19,371 nt of DNA from GCA-2719315 sp964448645. GTDB lineage: Bacteria > Bacteroidota > Bacteroidia > Flavobacteriales > Flavobacteriaceae. Below, piece by piece: positions 1 to 8,273 of the stretch (position 1 is the stretch's first letter; each line of letters opens with the position of its first letter). The position numbers and the translations under genes were made by a program. The DNA is taken from positions 1 through 19,371 of the forward strand of contig CAYUZY010000024.1 in NCBI GenBank assembly GCA_964448645.1, read 5' to 3'. The notes beneath the pieces are model-generated. The model was not told the origin of the DNA. It searched no databases and worked only from the letters and a program-made list of their open reading frames with translations.

Positions 1-60
1 TTGCATGTATTAGGCCTGCCGCTAGCGTTCATCCTGAGCCAGGATCAAACTCTTCGTTGT
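1..60 (-). rRNA. rrs: 16S ribosomal RNA, 5' end only (partial)
   Basis: Read on the minus strand, this stretch is the start of a bacterial small-subunit rRNA. It contains AGAGTTTGATCCTGGCTCAG, the universal 27F region, followed by a GATGAACGCTAGCGGCAGGCCTAA-type continuation typical of Bacteroidota. Aligning with the E. coli 5' end puts mature base 1 near position 60. Only about 60 nt are inside the window; the rest of the gene, and probably the rest of an rRNA operon, continues beyond position 1. A promoter at 220-249 and a leader of about 150 nt precede it. Confidence 0.97.
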
Positions 61-126
61 AGTTTTTTAAATAACTTAACAACTTTTAAAATTGACTTTG
101 TCTCAAAATGGTATAACTATGCTTTT

Positions 127-142
127 GTATCTTTTCAGATAC
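127..142 (-). other. GNRA-tetraloop hairpin in the 16S leader
   Basis: On the transcribed (minus) strand the sequence is GTATCT-GAAA-AGATAC: a perfect 6-bp stem closed by a GAAA (GNRA) tetraloop. It sits about 70 nt upstream of the mature 16S 5' end, inside the predicted precursor leader. Folding is inferred from complementarity only. It could help precursor folding, processing or antitermination. The rest of the 61-213 leader is AT-rich and shows no ORF. Confidence 0.5.
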
Positions 143-219
143 GCGCTGTCATTTTTATTATATTTTTTCAATGAACTTAGAACTAAAAATTTGAACTAAT
201 CTCAAAATTTTAATGCTTG

Positions 220-249
220 CAAATATAAAGCGCTTTTAGTTCCCAACAA
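220..249 (-). promoter_or_regulatory. rRNA operon promoter (Bacteroidota-type)
   Basis: On the minus strand this reads TTG (249-247), a 19-nt spacer, then TATATTTG (227-220). It matches the Bacteroidota/Flavobacterium consensus TTG-N17-23-TAnnTTTG exactly. Transcription would start near position 213, giving a leader of about 150 nt before 16S. It lies right after the terminator-like hairpin that follows the porin gene, as expected for an independently expressed rRNA operon. Confidence 0.75.
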
Positions 250-286
250 GGACTTTATTGCTTTTTTTAATAAAAATTTTAAACAA

Positions 287-321
287 TATCATAAGATATT
301 GAATTACAATATTTTATGATA
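287..321 (-). terminator. terminator-like hairpin after the porin gene
   Basis: Two arms of 15 nt (287-301 and 307-321) are complementary apart from one mismatch and enclose a 5-nt loop. The hairpin begins 3 bp beyond the porin stop codon (324-326). In the direction of transcription it is followed by a T-rich stretch (TTGTTTAAAATTTTT). The stem is almost entirely A/T, so its strength is uncertain. Its place between the porin stop and the rRNA promoter fits a terminator. It could instead act as a 3'-end stabiliser. Confidence 0.55.
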
Positions 322-323
322 AG

Positions 324-2546
324 TTACTGGAAGAAATTCCATACCAATCCAAAACGTATAGAAAAGTCCCTATAAGGAGTGTATGGAGCCGCATAATAAT
401 CATATTTTGCGTCTTGATTTAAAATATGCTCAATCTTACCAGATAAATTTTCAATTTTAAGAAAAACTCTTGTTTGCTGAATTTTTGCATTTAGAAAAAA
501 ATCAACTAATGGATATTCACCAATTTTAACATTATTTTGAGATACGAACTCTCCAATTAAAGGATTATATTGATCAGCATAATAATCTGTAAAAAACTTA
601 AAAGAAAATCCTGTTTGAATATAAAGTGCCTTATTAAAAAGATCTGAAGAAAAAGCAATTGTATTTCTAGTTAACCACTCGGGGACATTTAACGCTAAAG
701 GAGTAAAAAATAGATCAGGATCATCCTCTTGATTAACTTTTTGATACTGAACAGTATTTATAAAAGAAAACTTGCCAAATTCTATATTTTGAAAAAATTT
801 AATCTTAATATACTCGATTTCCTTTTCTTGTTGAATAGGTACTATATCCATCCTTTCATTTCTGTAATTTATAGGTGTTATATTTAAAAAATAGGTGTAT
901 TTATTTAATCGATTCCACTCTCCCATTATATATCCCCATTTACGATGTTCAAGGGCAAACGTTAGAGTTGAAATTTCTTGATTATCTATATCTAATTGTT
1001 TCCAATTATAATTAACATAATCACTTTGATATAAATGAAAATTAAAATTTGGAGGAGTTGAACGAAATTGATATTTAGTTTTTATTAAAAACTGATCAAA
1101 AAGTATTTTAGAAATATCAACTAAATAATAACTGGAAGAATAATTTTTTTTTAAAGAATTATAAATTTTCGTTTTAAAATCAATTCCAAAAAATTTTTTT
1201 TCCCACATAAACTCTCCGGCAAATTGATTAACTTTAATGTTTTGATCAATTTGATCATTTTCCAAATACTCATCATTTTCAAAAAAATAATTCCAACTAA
1301 TATGTTTGAAATTTAATTTAAACCTTCCTGTAAAAGGTTTATTATATTCTAGGAATATATTATTTTCTAATGTCTTAAAATTTGATCTATCCCTAATATC
1401 TTCATCAATGTAAGAATCTGAAAAATATTCATCATTTCTTACTTGAAAAAACTTATAAAATTTTGTTTCATAATTAATGCTATGACCAACTTTAATAAAG
1501 TTTTCAGAAATATTTTCAATTTTATAATTCAAAAAATAAATTTGCTCAACAAAATATCTTTTTCCTGATAAAATATTTTCAGCATTTTGAAGTTGAGTTT
1601 GTAAACGTGTTCTATCCATAAATCCACCATAATTTTCATACAAAGTTTCTCCATTTTCATCAACTTCTACCTCTCCTGTTTCAGGATTAACAATTGCAAA
1701 ATTTGGAGAATTTTCAAAAAAATAGACAGAATCATTAGTTAAGCCTCCATTCACCTTATTTTCTAATTTTTGAGAAGTATGATGTAATCTTAAACGATAT
1801 TTTTTATCGTAAGAATCATATTGCGAACTAAACCGAAACTGAGAAGCTGCACTTTTTGAATAAGAATATGAACCAAGTGATCTAAAACCTCTATATGCAA
1901 TTGAAAAATTAAACCTCGGTGAAGTGTTTAAAGTAACTAAAGCATCTAAATGATGGCCTTGATCAATACTAGATTTAAAAAAAAGTTCTGTAAAAGGTGA
2001 TGGCACATTATAATAAGGTATATCATCAACTTCAAAATAACCGAAATGCTTAACTCTAGCTCCAAAATCTGGAGTGATTTTTTCGTCATGAAAATTATAT
2101 CCTAATTTATTAAAACCTTCACCCATATTTGGCAATGGTAATAATTCAAAATAATCTTCTCTTAAAAAATTAAAAAAATAATCTTTGAAAATTGTCAATG
2201 AAGTATCTACACTTTTTTCATTTTCATTCAAATACATGATTTTGTAATCATAAACTGTAACAGAATCAATTGGTTTTATTTTAAAAAGCAAAGGATTTAA
2301 TTTCTTTTTTTTCTTCTTTTTCTTTTTCTTTTTCTTTTTTAAAGATTTTTTTTCAACTAATTTTAATGAATCTTTTTCTATATCTAATAATTTAGGAAGA
2401 GTATCAGTTTTGGGGAGGCTATCAATTTTTCTTTTACTATACTTTGAATATTTATTAATATTTAATTTATCATTTGACCTATTAATTTCAAAAGAAAACA
2501 AGTTTAGACTTTTAATAAAAAAAACAAGAAATAAAACTCTTATCAT
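324..2546 (-). CDS. putative outer-membrane porin (Porin_10-like family)
   Basis: This gene encodes 740 residues with a hydrophobic N-terminal signal (about residues 1-20), so export to the envelope is expected. Residues 20-140 form a charged linker with a run of 13 lysines (70-82). From about residue 187 to the end the protein alternates aromatic and polar residues as in a beta-barrel, and it finishes with the aromatic end NFFQ. The stretch near 190-270, with N-S-P-R-F-N, G-Y-S and NGG elements, resembles the Bacteroidota putative porin family that I know as Porin_10 (PF14121). Presumed role: an outer-membrane channel or large barrel of unknown substrate. The start is ATG with no Shine-Dalgarno. 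It is divergent from rnhB across 78 bp, and its stop is followed by a hairpin and the rRNA promoter. Family assignment is from pattern memory; no substrate is inferred. Confidence 0.75.
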   Translation of the reverse strand: MIRVLFLVFFIKSLNLFSFEINRSNDKLNINKYSKYSKRKIDSLPKTDTLPKLLDIEKDSLKLVEKKSLKKKKKKKKKKKKKLNPLLFKIKPIDSVTVYDYKIMYLNENEKSVDTSLTIFKDYFFNFLREDYFELLPLPNMGEGFNKLGYNFHDEKITPDFGARVKHFGYFEVDDIPYYNVPSPFTELFFKSSIDQGHHLDALVTLNTSPRFNFSIAYRGFRSLGSYSYSKSAASQFRFSSQYDSYDKKYRLRLHHTSQKLENKVNGGLTNDSVYFFENSPNFAIVNPETGEVEVDENGETLYENYGGFMDRTRLQTQLQNAENILSGKRYFVEQIYFLNYKIENISENFIKVGHSINYETKFYKFFQVRNDEYFSDSYIDEDIRDRSNFKTLENNIFLEYNKPFTGRFKLNFKHISWNYFFENDEYLENDQIDQNIKVNQFAGEFMWEKKFFGIDFKTKIYNSLKKNYSSSYYLVDISKILFDQFLIKTKYQFRSTPPNFNFHLYQSDYVNYNWKQLDIDNQEISTLTFALEHRKWGYIMGEWNRLNKYTYFLNITPINYRNERMDIVPIQQEKEIEYIKIKFFQNIEFGKFSFINTVQYQKVNQEDDPDLFFTPLALNVPEWLTRNTIAFSSDLFNKALYIQTGFSFKFFTDYYADQYNPLIGEFVSQNNVKIGEYPLVDFFLNAKIQQTRVFLKIENLSGKIEHILNQDAKYDYYAAPYTPYRDFSIRFGLVWNFFQ
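2301..2339 (-). repeat. AAAAAG simple-sequence repeat encoding 13 lysines
   Basis: On the coding strand of the porin gene, four consecutive AAA-AAG units are followed by further AAG/AAA codons, so 39 nt encode Lys70 to Lys82 and nothing else. The tract lies in the linker between the signal peptide and the barrel. Because the unit is 6 nt, gain or loss of units would change the number of lysines without shifting the frame. It also contains in-frame A-AAA-AAG heptamers of the kind known to allow ribosomal slippage, and one run of eight A. Confidence 0.85.
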
Positions 2547-2624
2547 TAAATAATTTAATTTCTTAGCGAAGTTAAAATAATTGTAACTAAAAATTTGTCA
2601 ATGCAAAAACATAATTCCAAATAA

Positions 2625-3245
2625 ATGTTAAAACTTCAATACAAAAAAGGATTAGAAGTTGGAGTTGATGAGGCTGGTAGAGGTTGTTTGGCAGGCCCTA
2701 TAACAGCTGCTTGTGTTATTTTACCCAATAATTTTTATTCTAATAAACTTAATGATTCAAAAAAAATATCAAAAAAAACAAGAGATAAACTAAGAATTAA
2801 AATTGAAAAAGAAGCAATTAGTTTTTCCGTTACTCATATTTCTAGTCAAGAAATTGATAAAATCAATATTTTAAACGCAACCATTAAAGCCATGCATGAA
2901 TCTATTTCAAAACTTAATATTGTGCCTAAAAGAATAATCATTGATGGAAATTACTTTAAACAATATAAAAATATACCACATGAATGCATAATTAAAGGGG
3001 ATGAAAAGTTTCAAAATATAGCTGCCGCATCAATTTTAGCAAAAACTTATAGAGATGAATTAATGAATTCCCTTGACAGAAATTTCCCAAAATATAGTTG
3101 GAATCAAAATAAGGGTTATGCAACAAAAAAACACAGAGAATCAATTAAAAAATATGGAATTACAATTCATCATAGAAAATCATTTAAATTATTGACATGG
3201 CAAACAAAACTTAACTTATTTATACCGTTAATAACATTTAACTAA
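2625..3245 (+). CDS. rnhB: ribonuclease HII
   Basis: This cytosolic endonuclease cleaves the RNA strand of RNA-DNA hybrids and starts excision of single ribonucleotides from DNA. The 206-residue protein has the usual length. Motif VGVDEAGRG gives catalytic Asp15 and Glu16 and the Gly18-Arg19-Gly20 loop that reads the RNA-DNA junction. IIIDGN supplies Asp107. The AASILAKTYRD block supplies Asp144. Tyr165 in NKGYATKKH corresponds to the conserved junction-sensing tyrosine. The start is ATG at 2625 in an A-rich context without Shine-Dalgarno. The gene is divergent from the porin gene and followed 44 bp later by a lipoprotein gene on the same strand, so the two may be co-transcribed. Nothing is missing from the active site. 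Confidence 0.96.
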   Translation: MLKLQYKKGLEVGVDEAGRGCLAGPITAACVILPNNFYSNKLNDSKKISKKTRDKLRIKIEKEAISFSVTHISSQEIDKINILNATIKAMHESISKLNIVPKRIIIDGNYFKQYKNIPHECIIKGDEKFQNIAAASILAKTYRDELMNSLDRNFPKYSWNQNKGYATKKHRESIKKYGITIHHRKSFKLLTWQTKLNLFIPLITFN

Positions 3246-3289
3246 AAAAATATAAATAAAAAAATGAGTTTCATATTTTTGATCCTAAT

Positions 3290-5746
3290 ATGATTAGGAA
3301 GATTTTTATTTCTTTATTTTTTTTGTTTTTATCATGTAAATCTAAAGATGGAGTAACTAATAATCTTTATGATTATATTCCTTCAGACACTGTTTTAGTA
3401 ATTAAAATAAATAACCATAATACTATCAATAATGTTATAAAAAATAATCCTATAATTTCATCTCTGAAGTTTATTGATAAAAATCTTTTTAAAACCATAA
3501 GTGAAATTTCGCCTAATGAAATTTCCTCCCCTGCTTTATTTTGCTTCACTCCATATGGTAAAAATAAAATGGCAGTAACTATAATTAATAAATCTGTACC
3601 AAAAGATTCCCTTAAAAATTCAGACAAAAAATATTCTATTTATAATGGTGAAAAGATTAATGAAATAAAATCAAAAGAAAACCGATTTTTTAAAAGTCGA
3701 ATAAAAAATATTGAATTTATTTCTAGCTCAAAATTAATTCTTGAAAATAGTATTAGACTTTTTCAAAATAATACTAAAGGTGTTCAGTCTAAAGATTTCT
3801 TTAATCTTGCGAATTTTTTAGACAGTGATTCTCCTATTAATATTCTTATAAAATATAATGCACATAACTTTTTTAAAAATATTTTTATGGAAACACCTTT
3901 ATTTCCTTTAATTGGGGAAAGTTGGAGTTCATATGATTTAAATCTTAGGGTCGAACCCTTAGCTTTTGATGGTATTCATTTTATTAATGATTCCATTCCT
4001 AACAACTTAACTTTTATTAAAGATTTAGATCCAAAAGAAATCTTTTCTGAAAACATAATTCCTCAAAACTTTAAGTCTTTATTAATAATACCTGTTGATA
4101 ATTTCGAAATTTTAGAGAGCAATTTTATAAAATATAGTCGTCATAAAAATTTGGCAATTAAAAAAATAGATTTTAAACCCTTTAATCTTATTAATGAAAT
4201 AAGTTGGATAAATTACATGGATGAAAATGCAGTATTTTTGCATTTAAAATCTGAAGATAATCCAAATGATATTTTATATGAAGAAAAAAATTTTTTCAAA
4301 GAATTTCGAGATATTAAAATTATTAAAAAAACTCTTCCATATGATTTTTTAAATTTTTCTTCAAATTTTATAAAATCTCCAAATTTTAATTTATGTTCAA
4401 AAATTGATGATTTTATTGTTTATTCAGAATCTGAAAATTTATTAAAAAAGATTATTTCCGATTATAAAGAAAATAAATCTCTTAAACAAAATATTAATTT
4501 TAGAACTTTAAAGTCGACTTTAGCTTCAAAAAGTTCTTTTCTTTGGATAGGTGATTCAAAAAATTTAAAAAAAACTTGGGAGAAAAATCATATCAAAAAA
4601 GAAATAAACAAATTTCCTGCAGAAAAATTTCCTATGATTGCTCTTCAAGGAGTGAATGATGGTGAAATTTTACAGATAAGGTTCACAGCCCAAAAAAATA
4701 TTGATAGTAAAAAACCCGAAAATGTTTCAAATCAATTCTCTTTATCAGTTGATAATCCAATTAGCATTCCGCCAAAATTTTTATTTAATCATTTAACTAA
4801 AAAAATGGACATAGCTGTTCAAGATGATAATAATATTCTTTATTTATTTTCTAACACTGGAAATCTCTTTTGGAAAAAAAAGTTATCAAATCAAATTATC
4901 GGTGAAATAAACCAAGTTGACATATTTAATAACAAAAAAACTCAAATGGCTTTTAATACTCTTGATGAATTTATTGTTATAGATAGAAATGGTAAAAAAG
5001 TTAATCCTTTAAATATAAAGTTTTCAAAAACTAAAAAAATTAATCCTCTTTCAATCTTCGATTATGATCAAAATAAAAAATATAGATTTTTAATTAGTAC
5101 AGAAGAGAAAATTTCTATGTATGACAAAAAAGCAAAAAAAGTAAAAGGTTTTAAATTAGAAAAAACCTCAAATAAAATTTTATTTCCTCCTAAACATTTA
5201 AGAGTTAAAAATAAAGATTATATAACAATACAATTGAAAAATGGAATTTTAAAAATAATAGATAGAAAAGGAAAAGACAGAATAAAAGTAAAAGAAAAAA
5301 TTGATTTTAGTAATAATGAGATTTACTTATACAGAAATTCTTTTACAACATCGGACAAAAAAGGAAATTTAATTCAAATAGATCTAAATGGAAATGTTTT
5401 TAAATCTCCGCTTGATCTCTCTGATGATCATAAAATTAATATGACATCAAAAACATTAGTGACACTTTCTGAAAATATTTTAACAATAAAAGGAGTTCCT
5501 ATTACTCTTCCTTTTGGAAATTATACTTCTCCTCAAATTTTCTATATAAATGATACTATATACATATCAATTACAAATATTGATAGCAGTAAAGTTTATT
5601 TGTTTTTTAGTAATGGTAAATTGGTTGATGGATTTCCTGTTTATGGAAAATCAAAAATTGATTTATCAAATATTGACAATGATAAACATCTTGAATTGGT
5701 AGTTAAATCTGAAAACGATAGTTTTATTTTATATGAAATCCCTTAA
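3290..5746 (+). CDS. large lipoprotein: DUF3352-like N-terminal part, propeller-like C-terminal part
   Basis: I do not recognise a named gene. The 818-residue protein opens with a lipoprotein signal ending in the lipobox LFLSC, with Cys16 as the lipidation site. Residues about 25-480 carry features I associate with DUF3352-type proteins: an opening YIPSDTVLVIKIN segment, and later a DFIVYSESENLLKKII segment. Residues about 490-818 contain repeated short strand-turn units with N-G, D-G or K-G turns: LYLFSNTGNLFWKK (517-530), FIVIDRNGKK (561-570), LKIIDRKGKD (654-663), LIQIDLNGNV (694-703), YLFFSNGKLVDGFPV (770-784). The end, DLSNIDNDKHLELVV, resembles FG-GAP/PQQ-type propeller blades. Function is unknown; a surface or periplasmic binding role is possible. 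It probably shares transcription with rnhB. Its TAA stop shares bases with the lipB stop on the other strand. Confidence 0.7.
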   Translation: MIRKIFISLFFLFLSCKSKDGVTNNLYDYIPSDTVLVIKINNHNTINNVIKNNPIISSLKFIDKNLFKTISEISPNEISSPALFCFTPYGKNKMAVTIINKSVPKDSLKNSDKKYSIYNGEKINEIKSKENRFFKSRIKNIEFISSSKLILENSIRLFQNNTKGVQSKDFFNLANFLDSDSPINILIKYNAHNFFKNIFMETPLFPLIGESWSSYDLNLRVEPLAFDGIHFINDSIPNNLTFIKDLDPKEIFSENIIPQNFKSLLIIPVDNFEILESNFIKYSRHKNLAIKKIDFKPFNLINEISWINYMDENAVFLHLKSEDNPNDILYEEKNFFKEFRDIKIIKKTLPYDFLNFSSNFIKSPNFNLCSKIDDFIVYSESENLLKKIISDYKENKSLKQNINFRTLKSTLASKSSFLWIGDSKNLKKTWEKNHIKKEINKFPAEKFPMIALQGVNDGEILQIRFTAQKNIDSKKPENVSNQFSLSVDNPISIPPKFLFNHLTKKMDIAVQDDNNILYLFSNTGNLFWKKKLSNQIIGEINQVDIFNNKKTQMAFNTLDEFIVIDRNGKKVNPLNIKFSKTKKINPLSIFDYDQNKKYRFLISTEEKISMYDKKAKKVKGFKLEKTSNKILFPPKHLRVKNKDYITIQLKNGILKIIDRKGKDRIKVKEKIDFSNNEIYLYRNSFTTSDKKGNLIQIDLNGNVFKSPLDLSDDHKINMTSKTLVTLSENILTIKGVPITLPFGNYTSPQIFYINDTIYISITNIDSSKVYLFFSNGKLVDGFPVYGKSKIDLSNIDNDKHLELVVKSENDSFILYEIP

Positions 5747-6450
5747 TGAAGAAATTCAACTTGAAATTTTTTTGAAAAATAATATTGAATCTTTTCTTTT
5801 ATTGAATCTTTAACCAAAACTTTTCCTAATTCTTTTTTCATTGAAGTAACTCCTTTATCCTTTATTCCACATGGTATAATTTTATTAAAATAATTTAAAT
5901 CAGTATTTACATTAAGTGCAAATCCATGCATTGTTACCCATCTACTAGCTCTTACCCCTATGGAGCATATTTTAAATAAATTTGATTTTTTATCTTTAAC
6001 CCATACTCCTGTTTCTCCTTTTGTTGATTGACTTTTTATTCCGTAATCATTTAACGTTTCTATTACAACTTCTTCTAAATAACGAAGGTATTTATGAATA
6101 TCAGTAAAAAAATTATCCAGATCGAGAATTGGGTAACAAACGATTTGTCCTGGTCCATGAAAAGTAATATCACCTCCTCTGTTAGTTTTATAAAATTCTA
6201 TCTTATTTTCTTTTAAAACCTTCTTGTCCACTAATAAATTTTGAATCTTTCCGCTATTACCTAGCGTGTATACTGGAGGATGCTCAACAAAAACCATATA
6301 ATTATTTGTTAATACTTTTTTTTTAGTTTTTCTATTAGATACTTTTACTGAAATTATTGAATCAAATAATTGATTTTGATACTCCCAAGAGCCTAAAAAA
6401 GATTTAAGACCTAAATCAATAATTTTTACTTTATTATTTTTTATTTTCAA
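5743..6450 (-). CDS. lipB: octanoyltransferase (lipoate biosynthesis)
   Basis: LipB moves octanoyl from octanoyl-ACP to lipoyl domains of 2-oxoacid dehydrogenases and the glycine cleavage H protein; LipA then adds sulfur. No lipA is in the window. The 235-residue protein has the expected length. RGGDITFHGPGQ (91-102) is the family signature. The catalytic pair is Lys160 in FKICSIG and Cys194 in IIPCGI, and the HGFALNVN block lies between them. The reading frame has no upstream ATG before a stop, and the next Met is residue 52, past conserved sequence, so the start is most likely TTG at 6448-6450. Its stop overlaps the stop of the convergent lipoprotein gene. It is divergent from lysS across 128 bp. 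Confidence 0.95.
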   Translation of the reverse strand: MKIKNNKVKIIDLGLKSFLGSWEYQNQLFDSIISVKVSNRKTKKKVLTNNYMVFVEHPPVYTLGNSGKIQNLLVDKKVLKENKIEFYKTNRGGDITFHGPGQIVCYPILDLDNFFTDIHKYLRYLEEVVIETLNDYGIKSQSTKGETGVWVKDKKSNLFKICSIGVRASRWVTMHGFALNVNTDLNYFNKIIPCGIKDKGVTSMKKELGKVLVKDSIKEKIQYYFSKKFQVEFLH

Positions 6451-6553
6451 AATCTTTAACCTTATTTTATAACTCCAATTATTTATTTTTTAAATAAAAC
6501 TATCAACATGTAAAGTTATAAAATTAGATAATCTATGATCTTTGATTAGTATG

Positions 6554-6580
6554 TATCTTTGTAAAAATTTTTGTAAAAAT
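6554..6580 (+). promoter_or_regulatory. possible lysS -7 element with a tandem 11-bp repeat
   Basis: TATCTTTG at 6554-6561 matches the Bacteroidota -7 element TAnnTTTG, but no TTG lies 17-23 nt upstream, so this is only half a promoter. Overlapping it, TTTGTAAAAAT occurs twice in tandem (6558-6568 and 6570-6580, 12-nt period). The second copy runs into the lysS ATG. If the element works, the leader would be only about 12 nt. There is no Shine-Dalgarno. Confidence 0.35.
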
Positions 6581-8273
6581 GTCTAAACTCTCTGAGCAAG
6601 AAAAAATTAGAAGAGATAAATTAAACTCTCTTTTAAAAATGGGAATAAACCCGTACCCTCCAGAACTTTTTCCAGTAAATTTTTATTCAAAAGATCTTTC
6701 AAAAAAATATAAAGAAGGTAAAAAAGTCATTATTGCTGGAAGACTAATGTCAAGAAGAATTCAGGGTAAGGCAAGTTTTGCCGAATTATTAGATAGTACA
6801 GGTAAAATTCAACTATATTTTAATAGAGATGAAATTTGCACAAATGAAGATAAAGCTTTGTATAATGAAGTTTATAAAAAATTACTAGACATTGGAGATA
6901 TAATTGGATTAGAAGGAAATCTTTTTACAACGAAAGTTGGAGAAAAAACTGTGCTTGTAAAAACTTTTAAAATTTTAAACAAATCTTTAAGGCCACTACC
7001 ATTAACTAAAGTTGATTCCGATGGAAATAAATATGACGAATTTACTGATCCTGAACAAAGGTATAGACAAAGATATGTTGATTTAATTGTGAATTCAAAT
7101 GTTAAAGAAACCTTTATTAAAAGAACTCAAATAACAAACTTCATAAGAGAGTTTTTAAATAATAAAAAATATCTAGAAGTTGAAACACCTGTTTTACAAC
7201 CTATTCCTGGAGGGGCTTCTGCAAGACCCTTTATAACTCATCATAATGCATTAAATATACCTTTATATTTAAGAATTGCAAATGAATTATATCTTAAGAG
7301 ACTAATTGTAGGTGGATTTGAAGGTGTATATGAATTTTCAAAAGATTTTAGAAATGAAGGTATGGATAAAAATCATAAATTTACTATCCTCGAACTTTAT
7401 GTTGCATATAAAGATTATTTCTGGATGATGGAAATGACTGAAAAACTTTTAGAAGATCTATCAATGCATGTTAATAAAACTCATTCAATTAAATTAGGGG
7501 GAAATAAAATCAATTTTAAAGCATCTTATCCGAGAATTCCAATATTTGATTCAATAAAAACTCATACTGGAATTGATATTTCTGAAATGAATGAAAATGA
7601 GCTTAGAATAACTGCTAAAAAACTTAATATTAAAATTGATGAAACAATGGGAGAAGGCAAAATTATTGATGCGATTTTTGGAGAAAAATGTGAACATAAT
7701 TATATAAACCCAACTTTTATAATTGATTATCCAAAATCCATGAGTCCTTTAACAAAAGAACATAGATCAAACAGTAATCTAACTGAAAGATTTGAATTGA
7801 TAATAAACGGACAGGAGCTTGCGAATGCTTATTCAGAATTAAATAATCCAATCGATCAAAAAGAAAGATTTGAAGAACAATTAAAACTTAGTAAAAAAGG
7901 AGATAATGAAGCAATGTTTATAGATCAAGATTTTTTAAAAGCTCTAGAATATGGTATGCCTCCAACCTCTGGCATTGGAATAGGAATAGATCGTTTAGTT
8001 ATGTTACTTACAAATAACCGTTCGATTCAAGAAGTTTTATTTTTTCCTCAAATGAAACCTGAAAATAAAAAAATTGAATTAAGTGAAAATGAAAAAAAAA
8101 TTATAAATAATCTTAAAATTAAAAACCAATTTGAAATTAACATTTTGAAAAAAAAATCAGGCTTATCAAATAATCAATGGGATAAGTGCATTAAAAATTT
8201 AAAAAAGAAAGAAATTATAAAGGTTTTTAAACAAAAGAGTGAACTATTTGTTAAATTAATATTAAAAGTTTGA
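6579..8273 (+). CDS. lysS: lysyl-tRNA synthetase, class II, with C-terminal extension
   Basis: This enzyme attaches lysine to tRNA-Lys in the cytosol. The N-terminal OB-fold that reads the anticodon covers about residues 49-135. The class II catalytic core follows: motif 1 around 175-207, motif 2 at FRNEGMD (257-263), motif 3 at GIGIGIDRLVMLL (465-477). The protein is 564 residues, whereas E. coli LysS is about 505. The extra part, residues about 498-564, is lysine-rich and looks like a small winged-helix-type domain (NILKKKSGLSNNQWDKCIKN, then a strand pair). I recall similar extensions in other flavobacterial LysRS, so it is probably lineage-typical rather than a recent fusion. The last 12 bp overlap the 3' end of hemL on the other strand. 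Confidence 0.97.
   Translation: MSKLSEQEKIRRDKLNSLLKMGINPYPPELFPVNFYSKDLSKKYKEGKKVIIAGRLMSRRIQGKASFAELLDSTGKIQLYFNRDEICTNEDKALYNEVYKKLLDIGDIIGLEGNLFTTKVGEKTVLVKTFKILNKSLRPLPLTKVDSDGNKYDEFTDPEQRYRQRYVDLIVNSNVKETFIKRTQITNFIREFLNNKKYLEVETPVLQPIPGGASARPFITHHNALNIPLYLRIANELYLKRLIVGGFEGVYEFSKDFRNEGMDKNHKFTILELYVAYKDYFWMMEMTEKLLEDLSMHVNKTHSIKLGGNKINFKASYPRIPIFDSIKTHTGIDISEMNENELRITAKKLNIKIDETMGEGKIIDAIFGEKCEHNYINPTFIIDYPKSMSPLTKEHRSNSNLTERFELIINGQELANAYSELNNPIDQKERFEEQLKLSKKGDNEAMFIDQDFLKALEYGMPPTSGIGIGIDRLVMLLTNNRSIQEVLFFPQMKPENKKIELSENEKKIINNLKIKNQFEINILKKKSGLSNNQWDKCIKNLKKKEIIKVFKQKSELFVKLILKV

Noticed and set aside
2596..2601. TTGACA on the minus strand upstream of the porin gene, like an E. coli -35 box
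   Set aside because: No convincing -10 or TAnnTTTG partner follows at the right distance, and Bacteroidota promoters do not use this consensus.
3274..3281. TATTTTTG, a -7-like match 8 bp before the lipoprotein start
   Set aside because: No TTG lies 17-23 nt upstream and the leader would be almost absent. The pattern is frequent by chance in this AT-rich DNA.
3373..3627. 84-codon minus-strand open frame
   Set aside because: It lies wholly inside the lipoprotein gene in antisense. It reflects AT-rich sequence rather than a supported protein, and shows no start context.
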